Assembly: GCF_900177775.1 (NCBI RefSeq)
Contig: NZ_FXWH01000001.1
Location: 1,612,001-1,676,000 of the forward strand
Length of the DNA stretch: 64,000 nucleotides
Direction of reading: 5' to 3'
Origin: Pseudidiomarina planktonica
Lineage (GTDB): Bacteria > Pseudomonadota > Gammaproteobacteria > Enterobacterales > Alteromonadaceae
The notes below the pieces were generated by a model, which had not been told where the DNA came from, ran no database searches, and was given only the letters and a program-made list of their open reading frames with translations. Positions 45,086 through 53,446 of the stretch are shown piece after piece (positions within the stretch are counted from its first letter, which is position 1; each line of letters opens with the position of its first letter). Made by a program: the position numbers and the translations under genes.

Positions 45086-47266
45086 TTAGTCGATCGCTGG
45101 GTCGGTTAAACCACGACGTTCAAGCAATGCTTCAACGGTTGGTTCCTGACCACGGAAATCAATGTACTGTTGCATTGGATCTTTGCTGTTACCTTGCGAC
45201 AAGATTTTGTTACGGAATTCTTGTCCATTTTCCAGCGTCAAACCACCCTGCTCCTGCATATATGCAAAGGCATCTGCAGCCAGGATTTCACTCCACATAT
45301 AAGCGTAGTAGCCAGCTGAGTAACCACCGGCAAACACGTGCGCGAAGTAAGGCGAACGATAACGCGGAGGTACGGCTTCGTAGTTAACGCCATTACGCGT
45401 TAGTGCCGCTTCTTCAAACGCAGCAACATCATCTACCTGAGCGTCTTCTGAAAGCGTATGGTACTCAAGGTCCAACAACGCTGCAGCAATGTATTCCAGC
45501 GTGTCATAACCCTGATTGAAGTTACGCGCAGCTAGCACTTTATCCAGTAACTCTTTTGGAATTTGCTCACCGGTTTGATAGTGCTTGGCGTAGTTATTCA
45601 GCACTTTCTCGTTCAGTGTCCAGTCTTCCTGGAAGGTAGACGGGAATTCAACGTAGTCACGAGAAACCGAAGTACCGGCCAGTGACGGGTACATTACGTC
45701 AGAGAACATACCGTGCAGCGCGTGTCCCATTTCATGGAACATGGTGCTCACTTCATCAAAGCTCAACAACGTAGGCTCGCCATCCGGAGCTTTGGTAATG
45801 TTCATGTTGTTCAAAATAACTGGCTTATGACCCATCAAGTTAGACTGCGACACGAATGAACTCATCCAGGCACCGCCGCGCTTAGAATCACGAGTAAACC
45901 AGTCGCCATAGAACAAGCCTAAGGTTTCCCCATCAACGTCTTTGACTTCATAAACCACAACGTCTTCGTGGTAAACCGGAATGTCGTCGCGTTTTTCAAA
46001 GCTAATTCCAAATAACTGATTCATGGCATAAAACACACCGTCTTCAACCACGCGGTTAAACTCGAAGTATTGTTTTACTTGATCGCCATCCAGTGCATAT
46101 TTCTCAGCGCGAACTTTCTCAGCATAAAATGCCCAGTCCCAAGGCTTCACAGTAAAGTCGCCGCCTTCAGCTTCAATCATTTCCTGAATTGCTTCTTTCT
46201 CAGCGTCAACGTTACTAATAACAGCTGGCACTAAGTCACGCAGCAATTGTTGAGCTGCTACAGGAGTTTTCGCCATGCTGTTTTCCAGCACGTAATCACC
46301 CCAGGAGTTATAACCCAGCAGCGCAGCTTTATCGGCACGCAGTTCGGCCAATTTCTTAACCATAGGTAACGTTGAAGTTTCAGTGTTACCGGTACCACGA
46401 TTCGCCGAAGCTTCGAATACGCGTTGACGCAATTCGCGATTTTCCAGCTCACCTAAAATTGACTGGCGAGTGGTGTTGCTTAAGGTAATAACATACTTAC
46501 CTTCCATATCGCGTGATTTAGCTGCATCAGCTAAAGACTGAATGCGAGCGTCGCTTAAACCAGCTAACTGCGCCTTGTCTTCAACCACAATCAGGTTTTC
46601 ATTTACCAGCGCCATCAGGCTTTTCTGGAATTCGGTAGTTAACGAAGACAGCTCTTTGTTTAATTCACGAATCTCGGCTTGTTGTTCATCGTTAAGCTGT
46701 GCACCAGCGCGAACGAACTGCTTATAGTAATCTTCTACCAAACGCACTTGCTCAGGGTTCAATTCAAGCCCTTGACGCTGTTCGTACACTGATTTCACGC
46801 GTGCAAACAGGTCAGCGTTTAAGTTGATGTTATCGCTGTGAGCTGCCAGTTTTGGTGCCATTTCAGTTTGCAATGCACGCATATCGTCATTGCTATCAGA
46901 ACCAGCCAAATTGTAGAACACAGATGCTGTACGACTGAGCAGGCTGCCAGCGCGTTCCATTGCCACAATAGTGTTGTCGAATGTTGGGGCTTCCTGACTG
47001 TTGGCAATCAGTTCAATTTCATCCGCATGTTGCTCAATACCGGCCAGTAGTGCAGGACGATAATGTTCAAATTTAATTTTGGTGAAATCTGGCGCCATGA
47101 AAGGTAAATCGCTTGGCGCGTAGAATGGATTCGCTTGATTAAAATCGGCACTTGCCTGTTGCTCTTGAGCAGCTTCGGTAGATTGAGTTTCTGCTTTCTC
47201 AACGTCCGAACAAGCCGCAACGGTTAGTGCAGCTGTAACTGCAACCGCTAGTAGACTCTTACGCAT
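45086..47266 (-). CDS. dcp: M3-family zinc peptidase lipoprotein (Dcp-like)
   Basis: A peptidyl-dipeptidase or oligopeptidase of 726 residues. A lipoprotein signal ends with VAAC (C19), so unlike most cytoplasmic OpdA it is anchored in the envelope. A Gln/Ala-rich tether follows. The zinc motif is HEMGH (in TMFHEMGHALHGMF) with downstream EFPSTFQEDW as third-ligand region, and the usual Dcp C-terminus (GGYSAGYYAYMWSEILAADAF). Peptide clipping in the periplasm for amino-acid supply is the likely role. It is a single gene with its own terminator. Confidence 0.9.
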   Translation of the reverse strand: MRKSLLAVAVTAALTVAACSDVEKAETQSTEAAQEQQASADFNQANPFYAPSDLPFMAPDFTKIKFEHYRPALLAGIEQHADEIELIANSQEAPTFDNTIVAMERAGSLLSRTASVFYNLAGSDSNDDMRALQTEMAPKLAAHSDNINLNADLFARVKSVYEQRQGLELNPEQVRLVEDYYKQFVRAGAQLNDEQQAEIRELNKELSSLTTEFQKSLMALVNENLIVVEDKAQLAGLSDARIQSLADAAKSRDMEGKYVITLSNTTRQSILGELENRELRQRVFEASANRGTGNTETSTLPMVKKLAELRADKAALLGYNSWGDYVLENSMAKTPVAAQQLLRDLVPAVISNVDAEKEAIQEMIEAEGGDFTVKPWDWAFYAEKVRAEKYALDGDQVKQYFEFNRVVEDGVFYAMNQLFGISFEKRDDIPVYHEDVVVYEVKDVDGETLGLFYGDWFTRDSKRGGAWMSSFVSQSNLMGHKPVILNNMNITKAPDGEPTLLSFDEVSTMFHEMGHALHGMFSDVMYPSLAGTSVSRDYVEFPSTFQEDWTLNEKVLNNYAKHYQTGEQIPKELLDKVLAARNFNQGYDTLEYIAAALLDLEYHTLSEDAQVDDVAAFEEAALTRNGVNYEAVPPRYRSPYFAHVFAGGYSAGYYAYMWSEILAADAFAYMQEQGGLTLENGQEFRNKILSQGNSKDPMQQYIDFRGQEPTVEALLERRGLTDPAID

Positions 47267-47453
47267 GTCATGTTCTCCTTGGTTATTCTTATAGTACTAG
47301 TTTTGTGAATCTGGTTATCTCAAACACAATGACTTGCGTGAGCATAACAAAATTCTGTTTAAATTAGGCGCTAATAATGTACGCTCGTGGCGACCAATGC
47401 TCAAGTGTTACTCGTAGCACAAATGCCGCTTTTGAACCCAATTCAGGGGAGCT

Positions 47454-47484
47454 CGATAATTATAGGGAACGATAATTATAGGGG
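47454..47484. repeat. Tandem direct repeat of about 15 bp
   Basis: Two copies of cgataattataggga lie head to tail (47454-47469, 47470-47484), differing only by one or two G/A at the junction. They lie about 190 bp upstream of the M3 peptidase start. Confidence 0.6.
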
Positions 47485-47532
47485 AAGAGTTCAGCACAGG
47501 GCTAATGAGAACGGCAGCAACAAAGATACTGC

Positions 47533-47550
47533 GAATTCTGGTTAGAATTC
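47533..47550. repeat. Inverted repeat gaattct-ggtt-agaattc
   Basis: Perfect 7-bp arms with a 4-bp centre, just past the 3' side of the tRNA-Asp pair. A related, imperfect element (gaattctaatcagaac) lies upstream of the pair at 47925-47940. Confidence 0.5.
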
Positions 47551-47621
47551 AAAAGGTGATTTCGTATTGAGTTTAAAACTCTAGGGGAAATAACTCGGAA
47601 CTTAGGGGGAAGCTAAGTAAA

Positions 47622-47698
47622 TGGCGGAGCGGACGGGACTCGAACCCGCGACCCCCGGCGTGACAGGCCGGTATTCTAACCAACTGAACTACCGCTCC
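47622..47698 (-). tRNA. tRNA-Asp (GTC), copy 2
   Basis: 77 nt. Acceptor GGAGCGG pairs with CCGCTCC and CCA is encoded. The D-arm has AGTTCAGTTGGTTAGAA, the anticodon is GTC (complement of 47662-47664), and the T-arm is GGTTCGAGTCC. The gene is identical to the upstream copy. Confidence 0.97.
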
Positions 47699-47736
47699 GC
47701 AGCGGCATTACTTAAAAATCTTAAAACAAGGGAAAG

Positions 47737-47813
47737 TGGCGGAGCGGACGGGACTCGAACCCGCGACCCCCGGCGTGACAGGCCGGTATTCTAACCAACT
47801 GAACTACCGCTCC
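47737..47813 (-). tRNA. tRNA-Asp (GTC), copy 1
   Basis: The same 77-nt sequence with encoded CCA. It is first in the transcript, and 38 bp separates the copies. A strong promoter lies 52-80 bp upstream (47865-47893). Confidence 0.97.
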
Positions 47814-47864
47814 AGCTTTCCTGCATTGTGGGACTTGTCAGAACACCCCCTCAACGCGGCGTGA

Positions 47865-47893
47865 ATATTACGAGCGGCGGCTGCTTCCGTCAA
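47865..47893 (-). promoter_or_regulatory. Promoter of the tRNA-Asp operon
   Basis: On the minus strand TTGACG (complement of 47888-47893) and TAATAT (complement of 47865-47870) are separated by exactly 17 bp. A GC-rich discriminator, CACGCCGCG, follows, as in promoters under stringent control. Confidence 0.8.
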
Positions 47894-47958
47894 CCTTTTT
47901 TTAGATAAAAGATGCTGTTTGGCTGAATTCTAATCAGAACGCTTTATTTTTGTATCTT

Positions 47959-49278
47959 TTATGTAGTTTCTTCGGCTGATTCTGCCACTTCAGCCGACTT
48001 GGCTTTACGCCGACGCAGCCACCACCAGAGTCCAACCGCCAGCGCGATAATTAAAATATTCGCCAGTAGAATAATGACCACTCGCCAAATCATTTGCTGA
48101 GCTTGTTGTTCGGCCAGCCGTTCCTGCTCTGCCCGCTCGGCTTCAACACGTAAACGTTCTCGCTCAGCACGCTCTGCGGCGGTAGGTTCAGGCGGCGGTG
48201 GTTCGTTAGCTATAAATTCAAACGCTTCCGCTGTGGCTATAAACTCTCGCCCATTATTGTCAGTGGCAAACACGTCCATGGTAATTACATACCGACCAAA
48301 GGCATAACTTGGAATTGCCACCTCATAAGGCGCTTCCTGCGCGGTATTAACCGACCACTCTTCGCTTTCAGCATTCGGGTATAGGGTGCGACCGTTAACC
48401 ACCAGCGAACCGGGCTTAATAACCTCTGTGTCAGGTGTCAGCAATAACTTGTGATCACCATCCACTGTCTTGGCTTTTTCTACTTCTATTGCCACCGGCA
48501 ACGGCTTAACTATCACCAAATCCTGTTGCACTGAGCGCTGTAGCAAAGGTGTGGAAACACGATAGGTCGGCCGATACTCACCAGGGCGAACGTTTAATTT
48601 AAAGCTACCAGTAAACTCGCCATCACCTTGTACCTCGTCCAGATCACGGCCATCGTCACGGAATTCACCAACTCGAGTCGGATCCACCCCGAAATTATCG
48701 TATTCCGGATTATTACTGCTGATAAAAATCACATCGAGCTTAATAACATCGCGAAACGCCGGCATCTCAATCGGCTTACCGCCATTGGTTAACCTGCCAC
48801 TCACTTTCAGCGTTTCACCCGCATACAGCGGATTTGGAATAGGATCTGGGTGAAACTGTACTTCAGTAACCACCATTGCAGAGCTATCAGGCAACACGCG
48901 TCCTGATACTTGCCAGGGGCCAGGTTGCGGCTTGTCGATGGTAATCATGTCGAATTCAGCCTGACTGTGCCAGGTGACATTCTCACGCGGGTGTTTCGCT
49001 GCATACCACTTAGTGCCGTCCGGTTGAATTAATACCACCGGTGCACTACCGAGCTCGCGAAAGAAGACCAAGGTGATTTGGTCAATTTGGAAATCAATAC
49101 GGAAGCGCCGCCCAAGAATAGGCAACTTTGCTTTGCCGGGTTCGTCCAGCATGGTCAAAACTTCGGCTGGATCTTCCGGTGGTGGCGGTAACTCAAAATT
49201 TGTTTGCGCAGCCGCCCACGCGGGCATCATCCCGATTAAAACAACCAGCCAACTAAATCGTGTTAAGACTGCGACCAA
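47959..49278 (-). CDS. TIGR03503-like envelope protein
   Basis: 439 residues. Signal peptide (LVVLIGMMPAWAAA), a long beta-rich periplasmic part with several immunoglobulin-like strands (GETLKVSGRLTNGGKPI, RPGEYRPTYRVSTPLL, VVNGRTLYP), a charged coiled segment rich in Ala/Glu/Arg (AAERAERERLRVEAERAEQ), and a C-terminal membrane helix followed by Arg/Lys. This plan matches the uncharacterised TIGR03503 family found beside dnaQ in Alteromonadales and Vibrio. The start overlaps the dnaQ end by 16 bp, so the two are translationally linked. Function unknown. Confidence 0.8.
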   Translation of the reverse strand: MVAVLTRFSWLVVLIGMMPAWAAAQTNFELPPPPEDPAEVLTMLDEPGKAKLPILGRRFRIDFQIDQITLVFFRELGSAPVVLIQPDGTKWYAAKHPRENVTWHSQAEFDMITIDKPQPGPWQVSGRVLPDSSAMVVTEVQFHPDPIPNPLYAGETLKVSGRLTNGGKPIEMPAFRDVIKLDVIFISSNNPEYDNFGVDPTRVGEFRDDGRDLDEVQGDGEFTGSFKLNVRPGEYRPTYRVSTPLLQRSVQQDLVIVKPLPVAIEVEKAKTVDGDHKLLLTPDTEVIKPGSLVVNGRTLYPNAESEEWSVNTAQEAPYEVAIPSYAFGRYVITMDVFATDNNGREFIATAEAFEFIANEPPPPEPTAAERAERERLRVEAERAEQERLAEQQAQQMIWRVVIILLANILIIALAVGLWWWLRRRKAKSAEVAESAEETT

Positions 49279-49967
49279 CGGCAGCTTCCTCCCTCTGCTT
49301 CCACCACGTCCAGACGTTCACGGTGGGCTACTTCTTCATCGGCAGATGCAGGAATAATCTTTAGCTCAGGTTTATTTGTTAAACGAATAATACCGCGGGC
49401 GTCCCCTTCACCTTGCTGTTTGGCTTTCGCGGCTAAATCTAATTTGCGCTGACCACCGGTCATGGCCAGATAAACATCGGCTAGTAGCTCAGCATCTAAT
49501 AAAGCGCCGTGGAAGTCCCGACCCGAGTTATCAACACTGAACGCCCGACATAACGCATCCAGATTGTTCTTTTGGCCCGGGCGTAATTGCCGCGCCATTT
49601 GTAAGGTATCCAGAATCTTACAGTGCTGAGCAGTGGTGCCGTATTTGCTGCCAAATGCAGCGAATTCGTGATCCATGAAGCCAACGTCAAAGGGGGCATT
49701 ATGAATAACCAACTCACCGCCTTTGATAAAATCAAAAAAGTCGTCGGCGATTTGGCCAAATATAGGTTTGTCCTGCAGAAACTCGTTGGTGATGCCATGC
49801 ACGTCAATAGCTTCTTGCTCCACCAGCCGCTCCGGGTTGATATAAACGTGAAAATGATTACCCGTGCGTTTGCGATCGATAACCTCAATGCAGCCAATTT
49901 CGATAATTCGATGACCTTGTTTCGGGTCTAATCCGGTAGTTTCAGTGTCCAGTACAATTTGACGCAT
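49263..49967 (-). CDS. dnaQ: DNA polymerase III epsilon subunit (proofreading 3'-5' exonuclease)
   Basis: 234 residues. DEDDh exonuclease: D7 and E9 in DTETTGLD, the central VIHNAPFDVGFMDHEF, and the C-terminal FHGALLDAELLADVY (His and Asp). The tail beyond about 190 should bind alpha. It is divergent from rnhA across only 52 bp, an arrangement known from E. coli where the promoters overlap. Confidence 0.97.
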   Translation of the reverse strand: MRQIVLDTETTGLDPKQGHRIIEIGCIEVIDRKRTGNHFHVYINPERLVEQEAIDVHGITNEFLQDKPIFGQIADDFFDFIKGGELVIHNAPFDVGFMDHEFAAFGSKYGTTAQHCKILDTLQMARQLRPGQKNNLDALCRAFSVDNSGRDFHGALLDAELLADVYLAMTGGQRKLDLAAKAKQQGEGDARGIIRLTNKPELKIIPASADEEVAHRERLDVVEAEGGSCRWSQS

Positions 49968-50019
49968 GGCGATTCCTGTTTATACTTTGCCGCTTTAACG
50001 CAATATAGTAGCAATAACT

Positions 50020-50493
50020 ATGAGTCAGCAGAAGCACGTCACCATTTATACCGACGGATCTTGTTTAGGTAACCCCGGTCCCGGCGGTTATGGCGCTGTA
50101 ATCGAATACGGCAAGCACGTGAAAGAGCTGGCCGAGGGCTATCGTCTTACCACGAATAATCGCATGGAAATGCTGGCGGCCATTAAAGCCTTAGCGGCAT
50201 TAACAGAGGGTTGTGTGGTGGAATTGACCACTGACAGCCAGTATTTACGTCAGGGTATTCAACAATGGATACACAACTGGAAGCGCAACGGTTGGCGCAC
50301 AGCCAGTAAACAGGCGGTAAAAAATGTAGACTTATGGCAACAGTTGGATGAGCAATGTCAGCGGCATACTATTGAATGGCATTGGGTAAAAGGTCACTCC
50401 GGACATCCGCAAAACGAGCGTTGTGACGTGCTTGCCCGCACCGCTGCTGAGTCAAACAAATTACAGGAAGATACCGGCTTTAACCCAAGCTAA
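50020..50493 (+). CDS. rnhA: Ribonuclease HI
   Basis: 157 residues. Cuts the RNA strand of RNA-DNA hybrids, including R-loops. Active-site residues are visible in [17 protein letters not shown] (D12), [13 protein letters not shown] (Glu), ELTTDSQYL (Asp) and the final [11 protein letters not shown] (Asp), with the basic handle [15 protein letters not shown]. Divergent from dnaQ. The stop codon is buried in a 9-bp hairpin (50474-50482 / 50491-50499) without a U-tract, facing the YeeE gene that ends 18 bp later. Confidence 0.97.
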   Translation: MSQQKHVTIYTDGSCLGNPGPGGYGAVIEYGKHVKELAEGYRLTTNNRMEMLAAIKALAALTEGCVVELTTDSQYLRQGIQQWIHNWKRNGWRTASKQAVKNVDLWQQLDEQCQRHTIEWHWVKGHSGHPQNERCDVLARTAAESNKLQEDTGFNPS

Positions 50494-50511
50494 AGCCGGC
50501 AATTACTGCGT

Positions 50512-50937
50512 TTATTTAGTGCCCGCCGGTAACGGAAATTTGCCGGCTAGGACAAAGCCAAGCAGCATAGCCGCGACAAAGCCCAGAGTACCCAAGCTGC
50601 CGGCAAGCAACGCCGCCATGGCCGGACCCGGACAATAACCCACCAAGCCCCAACCAGCTCCGAACAACACCGAACCTACAACCAACGGACGATCAACATC
50701 ACGTTTTTCAGGTAAGTGAAATTTTGGTGCGAAAACTGGCTTGGTGCGCTTCCGAATCAGAGCAAAACCAATACCATAGGTTATGAGAGCACTTACCATT
50801 ACCACCAGTAACGTAGGGTCCCAGTTTCCCAAAACATCTAAGAAAGCTTTTACTTTAATTGGGTCAATCATTTGCGAGTAGGTAATGCCAATAGACATAA
50901 GCAGGCCCGCAATGAACGCAAATAAATGATTACGCAT
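50512..50937 (-). CDS. YeeE/YedE half-size sulfur transporter unit (DUF6691 type)
   Basis: 141 residues with about four helices. It carries the Cys signature GLVGYCPGPAMAALL. Full-length YeeE (TsuA) imports thiosulfate with Cys residues in the channel; two-part versions (PmpA/PmpB-like) split the halves over two genes, as here. Its start overlaps the other half by 8 bp. Last gene of the sulfur module. The transported sulfur compound is not proved. Confidence 0.85.
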   Translation of the reverse strand: MRNHLFAFIAGLLMSIGITYSQMIDPIKVKAFLDVLGNWDPTLLVVMVSALITYGIGFALIRKRTKPVFAPKFHLPEKRDVDRPLVVGSVLFGAGWGLVGYCPGPAMAALLAGSLGTLGFVAAMLLGFVLAGKFPLPAGTK

Positions 50938-51355
50938 AAGCTACTCCCGCATTGATTAAGCTGGCAACCAGAATTCCCACACCAACGAACAACACAGTGG
51001 CGACAATAGAGCGCGTTGACATGCGGCTCACGCCACAAACACCATGACCCGATGTACAGCCACTGCCCCAACGGGTGCCAAGCCCAACCAATAAACCAGC
51101 AATAATGACGGTAACGCTTAATAACGGACTATTAAAATGAAAGGTCGGATCGAACCAGAGTACAACGCTGGGCCCGACTAATAAGCCAATGATGAAGGCC
51201 AGCCGCCAGCCACGCCCTTCGCGCTGCCCCATGGCGCCGGCAATAATGCCCGAAATACCGGCAATACGCCCCAGGAACAAATACAGTAATAAACCGCCCA
51301 AACCAATGAAGACGCCACCAATGGCAGCCGAAACCGGCGTAAAGGTTGTTTCCAT
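50930..51355 (-). CDS. YeeE/YedE half-size sulfur transporter unit
   Basis: 141 residues, about four helices, with the Cys-rich signature GSGCTSGHGVCGVSRMSTRS typical of YeeE halves. These Cys residues are thought to pass thiosulfate or sulfide along the channel. It is paired with the downstream half (8-bp overlap) and lies 31 bp after the rhodanese gene. Confidence 0.88.
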   Translation of the reverse strand: METTFTPVSAAIGGVFIGLGGLLLYLFLGRIAGISGIIAGAMGQREGRGWRLAFIIGLLVGPSVVLWFDPTFHFNSPLLSVTVIIAGLLVGLGTRWGSGCTSGHGVCGVSRMSTRSIVATVLFVGVGILVASLINAGVAYA

Positions 51356-51386
51356 AGAATCCGCTCCTTAACTAATAAAGCTCAGC

Positions 51387-51773
51387 TTATCCGCCTACTT
51401 GCGGATACCGGGCATCAAGCCAGGCGTTCATGCCGCCAGCCACTGAATACACTTTGGTAAATCCCATTCGCGTTAACGACTCTGCCGCTAGCGCCGAACG
51501 GCCACCACTACGACAGATCAAATATAGCGGCTCGTCGGCAATACGCGACAAAGCATCGTCGTAGCCAGCAACATCAGGGTGTTGATGTAATTGCATTTCT
51601 AACACCCCGCGTGGCATGTTTACCACACGATGAATGTGCCCTACCGCGTATTCTTCAGGCTCTCGAACATCAATAGCACGAGCACCGTGATTGAGTCTTT
51701 CATAAAGCTCATCCACAGATACTTCTTCAACGTTACTGCGCGCCTGCGCGCACAACTCTTGTGCTGAAATCAT
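51387..51773 (-). CDS. Rhodanese-like sulfurtransferase
   Basis: 128 residues, a single rhodanese domain. The active loop CRSGGRS has the persulfide Cys. DVREPEEYAVGHIHRVVNMPRG is the usual CH2A-type entry. It likely handles sulfane sulfur delivered by or exported with the membrane proteins encoded around it. It is 13 bp after the TSUP gene start-to-stop gap and shares its transcript. Confidence 0.92.
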   Translation of the reverse strand: MISAQELCAQARSNVEEVSVDELYERLNHGARAIDVREPEEYAVGHIHRVVNMPRGVLEMQLHQHPDVAGYDDALSRIADEPLYLICRSGGRSALAAESLTRMGFTKVYSVAGGMNAWLDARYPQVGG

Positions 51774-51783
51774 GCTTTACCTC

Positions 51784-52527
51784 CTAAATTGTACGAATAA
51801 CAACGTATATCGCCATTATCACTAAAAATATCGCAAAACCGCGCTGCAGGGGCTTTGCCGGAATACGGCTACCCAACCAGCCGCCCAGAACACTACCAAT
51901 GAAACCAGCCACCACCATCAGACCAATGACCTGCCAGTCAAAACTATAGCCTTCCAGCACTAGTACCTGATAATACTTGCCAAATCCCACAAACGACTTT
52001 AGCGAAATAATTACCAGACTACTGGCTACCGCAACTGGCAGCGCTAAACCACCTAAAATAACCAATGCGGGCACGATAAGAAAGCCACCACCAACCCCAA
52101 CAAAACCGGTGATAACACCAACTATGGTACCCTCAGCTAAAACTTTCCAGGGGCGCCAGGCTAACGGTGGTAATTCAGTAATAGCTCGCTTGCGCCACAT
52201 AAATACCGCAGCTACTAGCATCAGGCCGGCAAATACGAACAACTGCACCCAGCTTTCAACCATGCCCCCCAGCCAGGCCCCACCGTAAGTACCAAACATT
52301 CCCGGTACGCCAAAAAATAGCACGTGGCGCCAGCTAATAATTGCTTTGCGTAAATTGGGCAGGCTGGCCATAAAGCTAATGCCGGCAACCACCAGCAACG
52401 AGGACGCAATAGCAAGTTTAGGCTCCTGCCCAACCATATAAAGTAATACTGGCACAGTTAAAATTGAGCCGCCGGAGCCGAACAGACCAAGGCTCAAGCC
52501 AATTATTATTGCACCTAGCAATGCCAT
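51784..52527 (-). CDS. TSUP-family (TauE/SafE) transporter
   Basis: 247 residues with about eight helices and the two repeats GLFGSGGSILTVPVLLYMVG and GFVGVGGGFLIVPALVILGG. TSUP members export sulfite, sulfoacetate or related organo-sulfur anions. First gene of the four-gene module, with AAGGA before the ATG at 52527 and an AT-rich upstream region. Together with the rhodanese and the YeeE pair it suggests import of reduced sulfur, transfer, and export of the oxidised product, which is inference. Confidence 0.88.
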   Translation of the reverse strand: MALLGAIIIGLSLGLFGSGGSILTVPVLLYMVGQEPKLAIASSLLVVAGISFMASLPNLRKAIISWRHVLFFGVPGMFGTYGGAWLGGMVESWVQLFVFAGLMLVAAVFMWRKRAITELPPLAWRPWKVLAEGTIVGVITGFVGVGGGFLIVPALVILGGLALPVAVASSLVIISLKSFVGFGKYYQVLVLEGYSFDWQVIGLMVVAGFIGSVLGGWLGSRIPAKPLQRGFAIFLVIMAIYVVIRTI

Positions 52528-52635
52528 TTGCGGGTCCTTACTTAAGCTATAAATAAAGCAGATTTATTATCTAGCTGAAAAGCAATTGATAAACCTATAT
52601 ATTCTTTTCTGATATATGCTTATTACTTTTTTATT

Positions 52636-53388
52636 TTAAGAGGAAGAATGCTTTTTAGCAATGCCTTTTTGAGAATAGTTCGCCAGCTTTAAACCATTTA
52701 CAGCTACTTTTCTCACGGAGTGTTGAATAGGCCTAACCGCATGCTCGCGTTTGCGCGCCACAATCAGGTACATAGACCCCATTTGCGGCACATAGTTAGC
52801 CATACGGGTGATGCCCCAACCGGGCGGCTCACCATTAGGTAGTAACCAAGTGGGCGCAAAATACTCGCACGTAGTAACTTCGTAATTGAGCACCGCCAGC
52901 CAATCCAATACCCGTGCCCGAGTAAAGTAACGTCCCCGCCATGGGTAAGCATGCTTACCACCGCGCCATAATCCGGGTAGTACTGCCGGACTCAACGGGT
53001 TCATACCAACCAAAATCAGGTGTCCGTCGGCAATCAAACTATGGCTAAACTCACGTAGCAAACGATGCGGGTCGCTTTCAAATTCAAGCATGGCGACACA
53101 GGCAATAGCATCCAGACTGCTCTCGGCAAAGGGCCAGGCCACCCCGTCGGCGCGCACCTGCGCATCAGCATGGGTGCCCACACTAAATTGATGCCGAATA
53201 TGGGAGTTTTGTGTTTCGAGTTTGCCGGCAAGACCACCGTAAGTAACCAGGTGGTAACCAAATACCCGCGGCCAAACCGGCTTTAGAATGTCATTCGCCT
53301 GCGCCTGCAGCCAATTGCCCTGAGCCAGTTCAGACCAGAGTTCGGGAGGGTTTTCACTATGTTCTAATAAAGCCGGCTTTAAGACCAT
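52636..53388 (-). CDS. SAM-dependent methyltransferase, YafS-like
   Basis: 250 residues of a class I methyltransferase. The SAM loop is weak, but VRADGVAWPFAESSLDAIACVAML and HLILVGMNPLS follow the Methyltransf_11 pattern. It is divergent from gloB with 58 bp between them, the same neighbours as E. coli yafS. That supports the family call more than the motifs do. The end is basic (KGIAKKHSSS). Substrate unknown. Confidence 0.8.
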   Translation of the reverse strand: MVLKPALLEHSENPPELWSELAQGNWLQAQANDILKPVWPRVFGYHLVTYGGLAGKLETQNSHIRHQFSVGTHADAQVRADGVAWPFAESSLDAIACVAMLEFESDPHRLLREFSHSLIADGHLILVGMNPLSPAVLPGLWRGGKHAYPWRGRYFTRARVLDWLAVLNYEVTTCEYFAPTWLLPNGEPPGWGITRMANYVPQMGSMYLIVARKREHAVRPIQHSVRKVAVNGLKLANYSQKGIAKKHSSS

Positions 53389-53446
53389 AAAACCAGGTCC
53401 TTGTGTTAACCTATAACCATCAGCACACTATACAGGAGACTGCATC

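Larger units (their letters stand above)
47267..47621. other. Intergenic region between the M3 peptidase gene and the tRNA-Asp pair
   Basis: About 355 bp with no gene. It contains a near-perfect tandem direct repeat of cgataattataggg (47454-47484) and the inverted repeat gaattct-ggtt-agaattc (47533-47550). The peptidase promoter should lie in the left part. No intrinsic terminator with a clear U-tract follows the tRNAs. Confidence 0.5.

Noticed and set aside
52528-52635. BigR/SqrR operator upstream of the TSUP gene
   Set aside because: The region is AT-rich with repeated atatat, but I find no symmetric site I can match with confidence.
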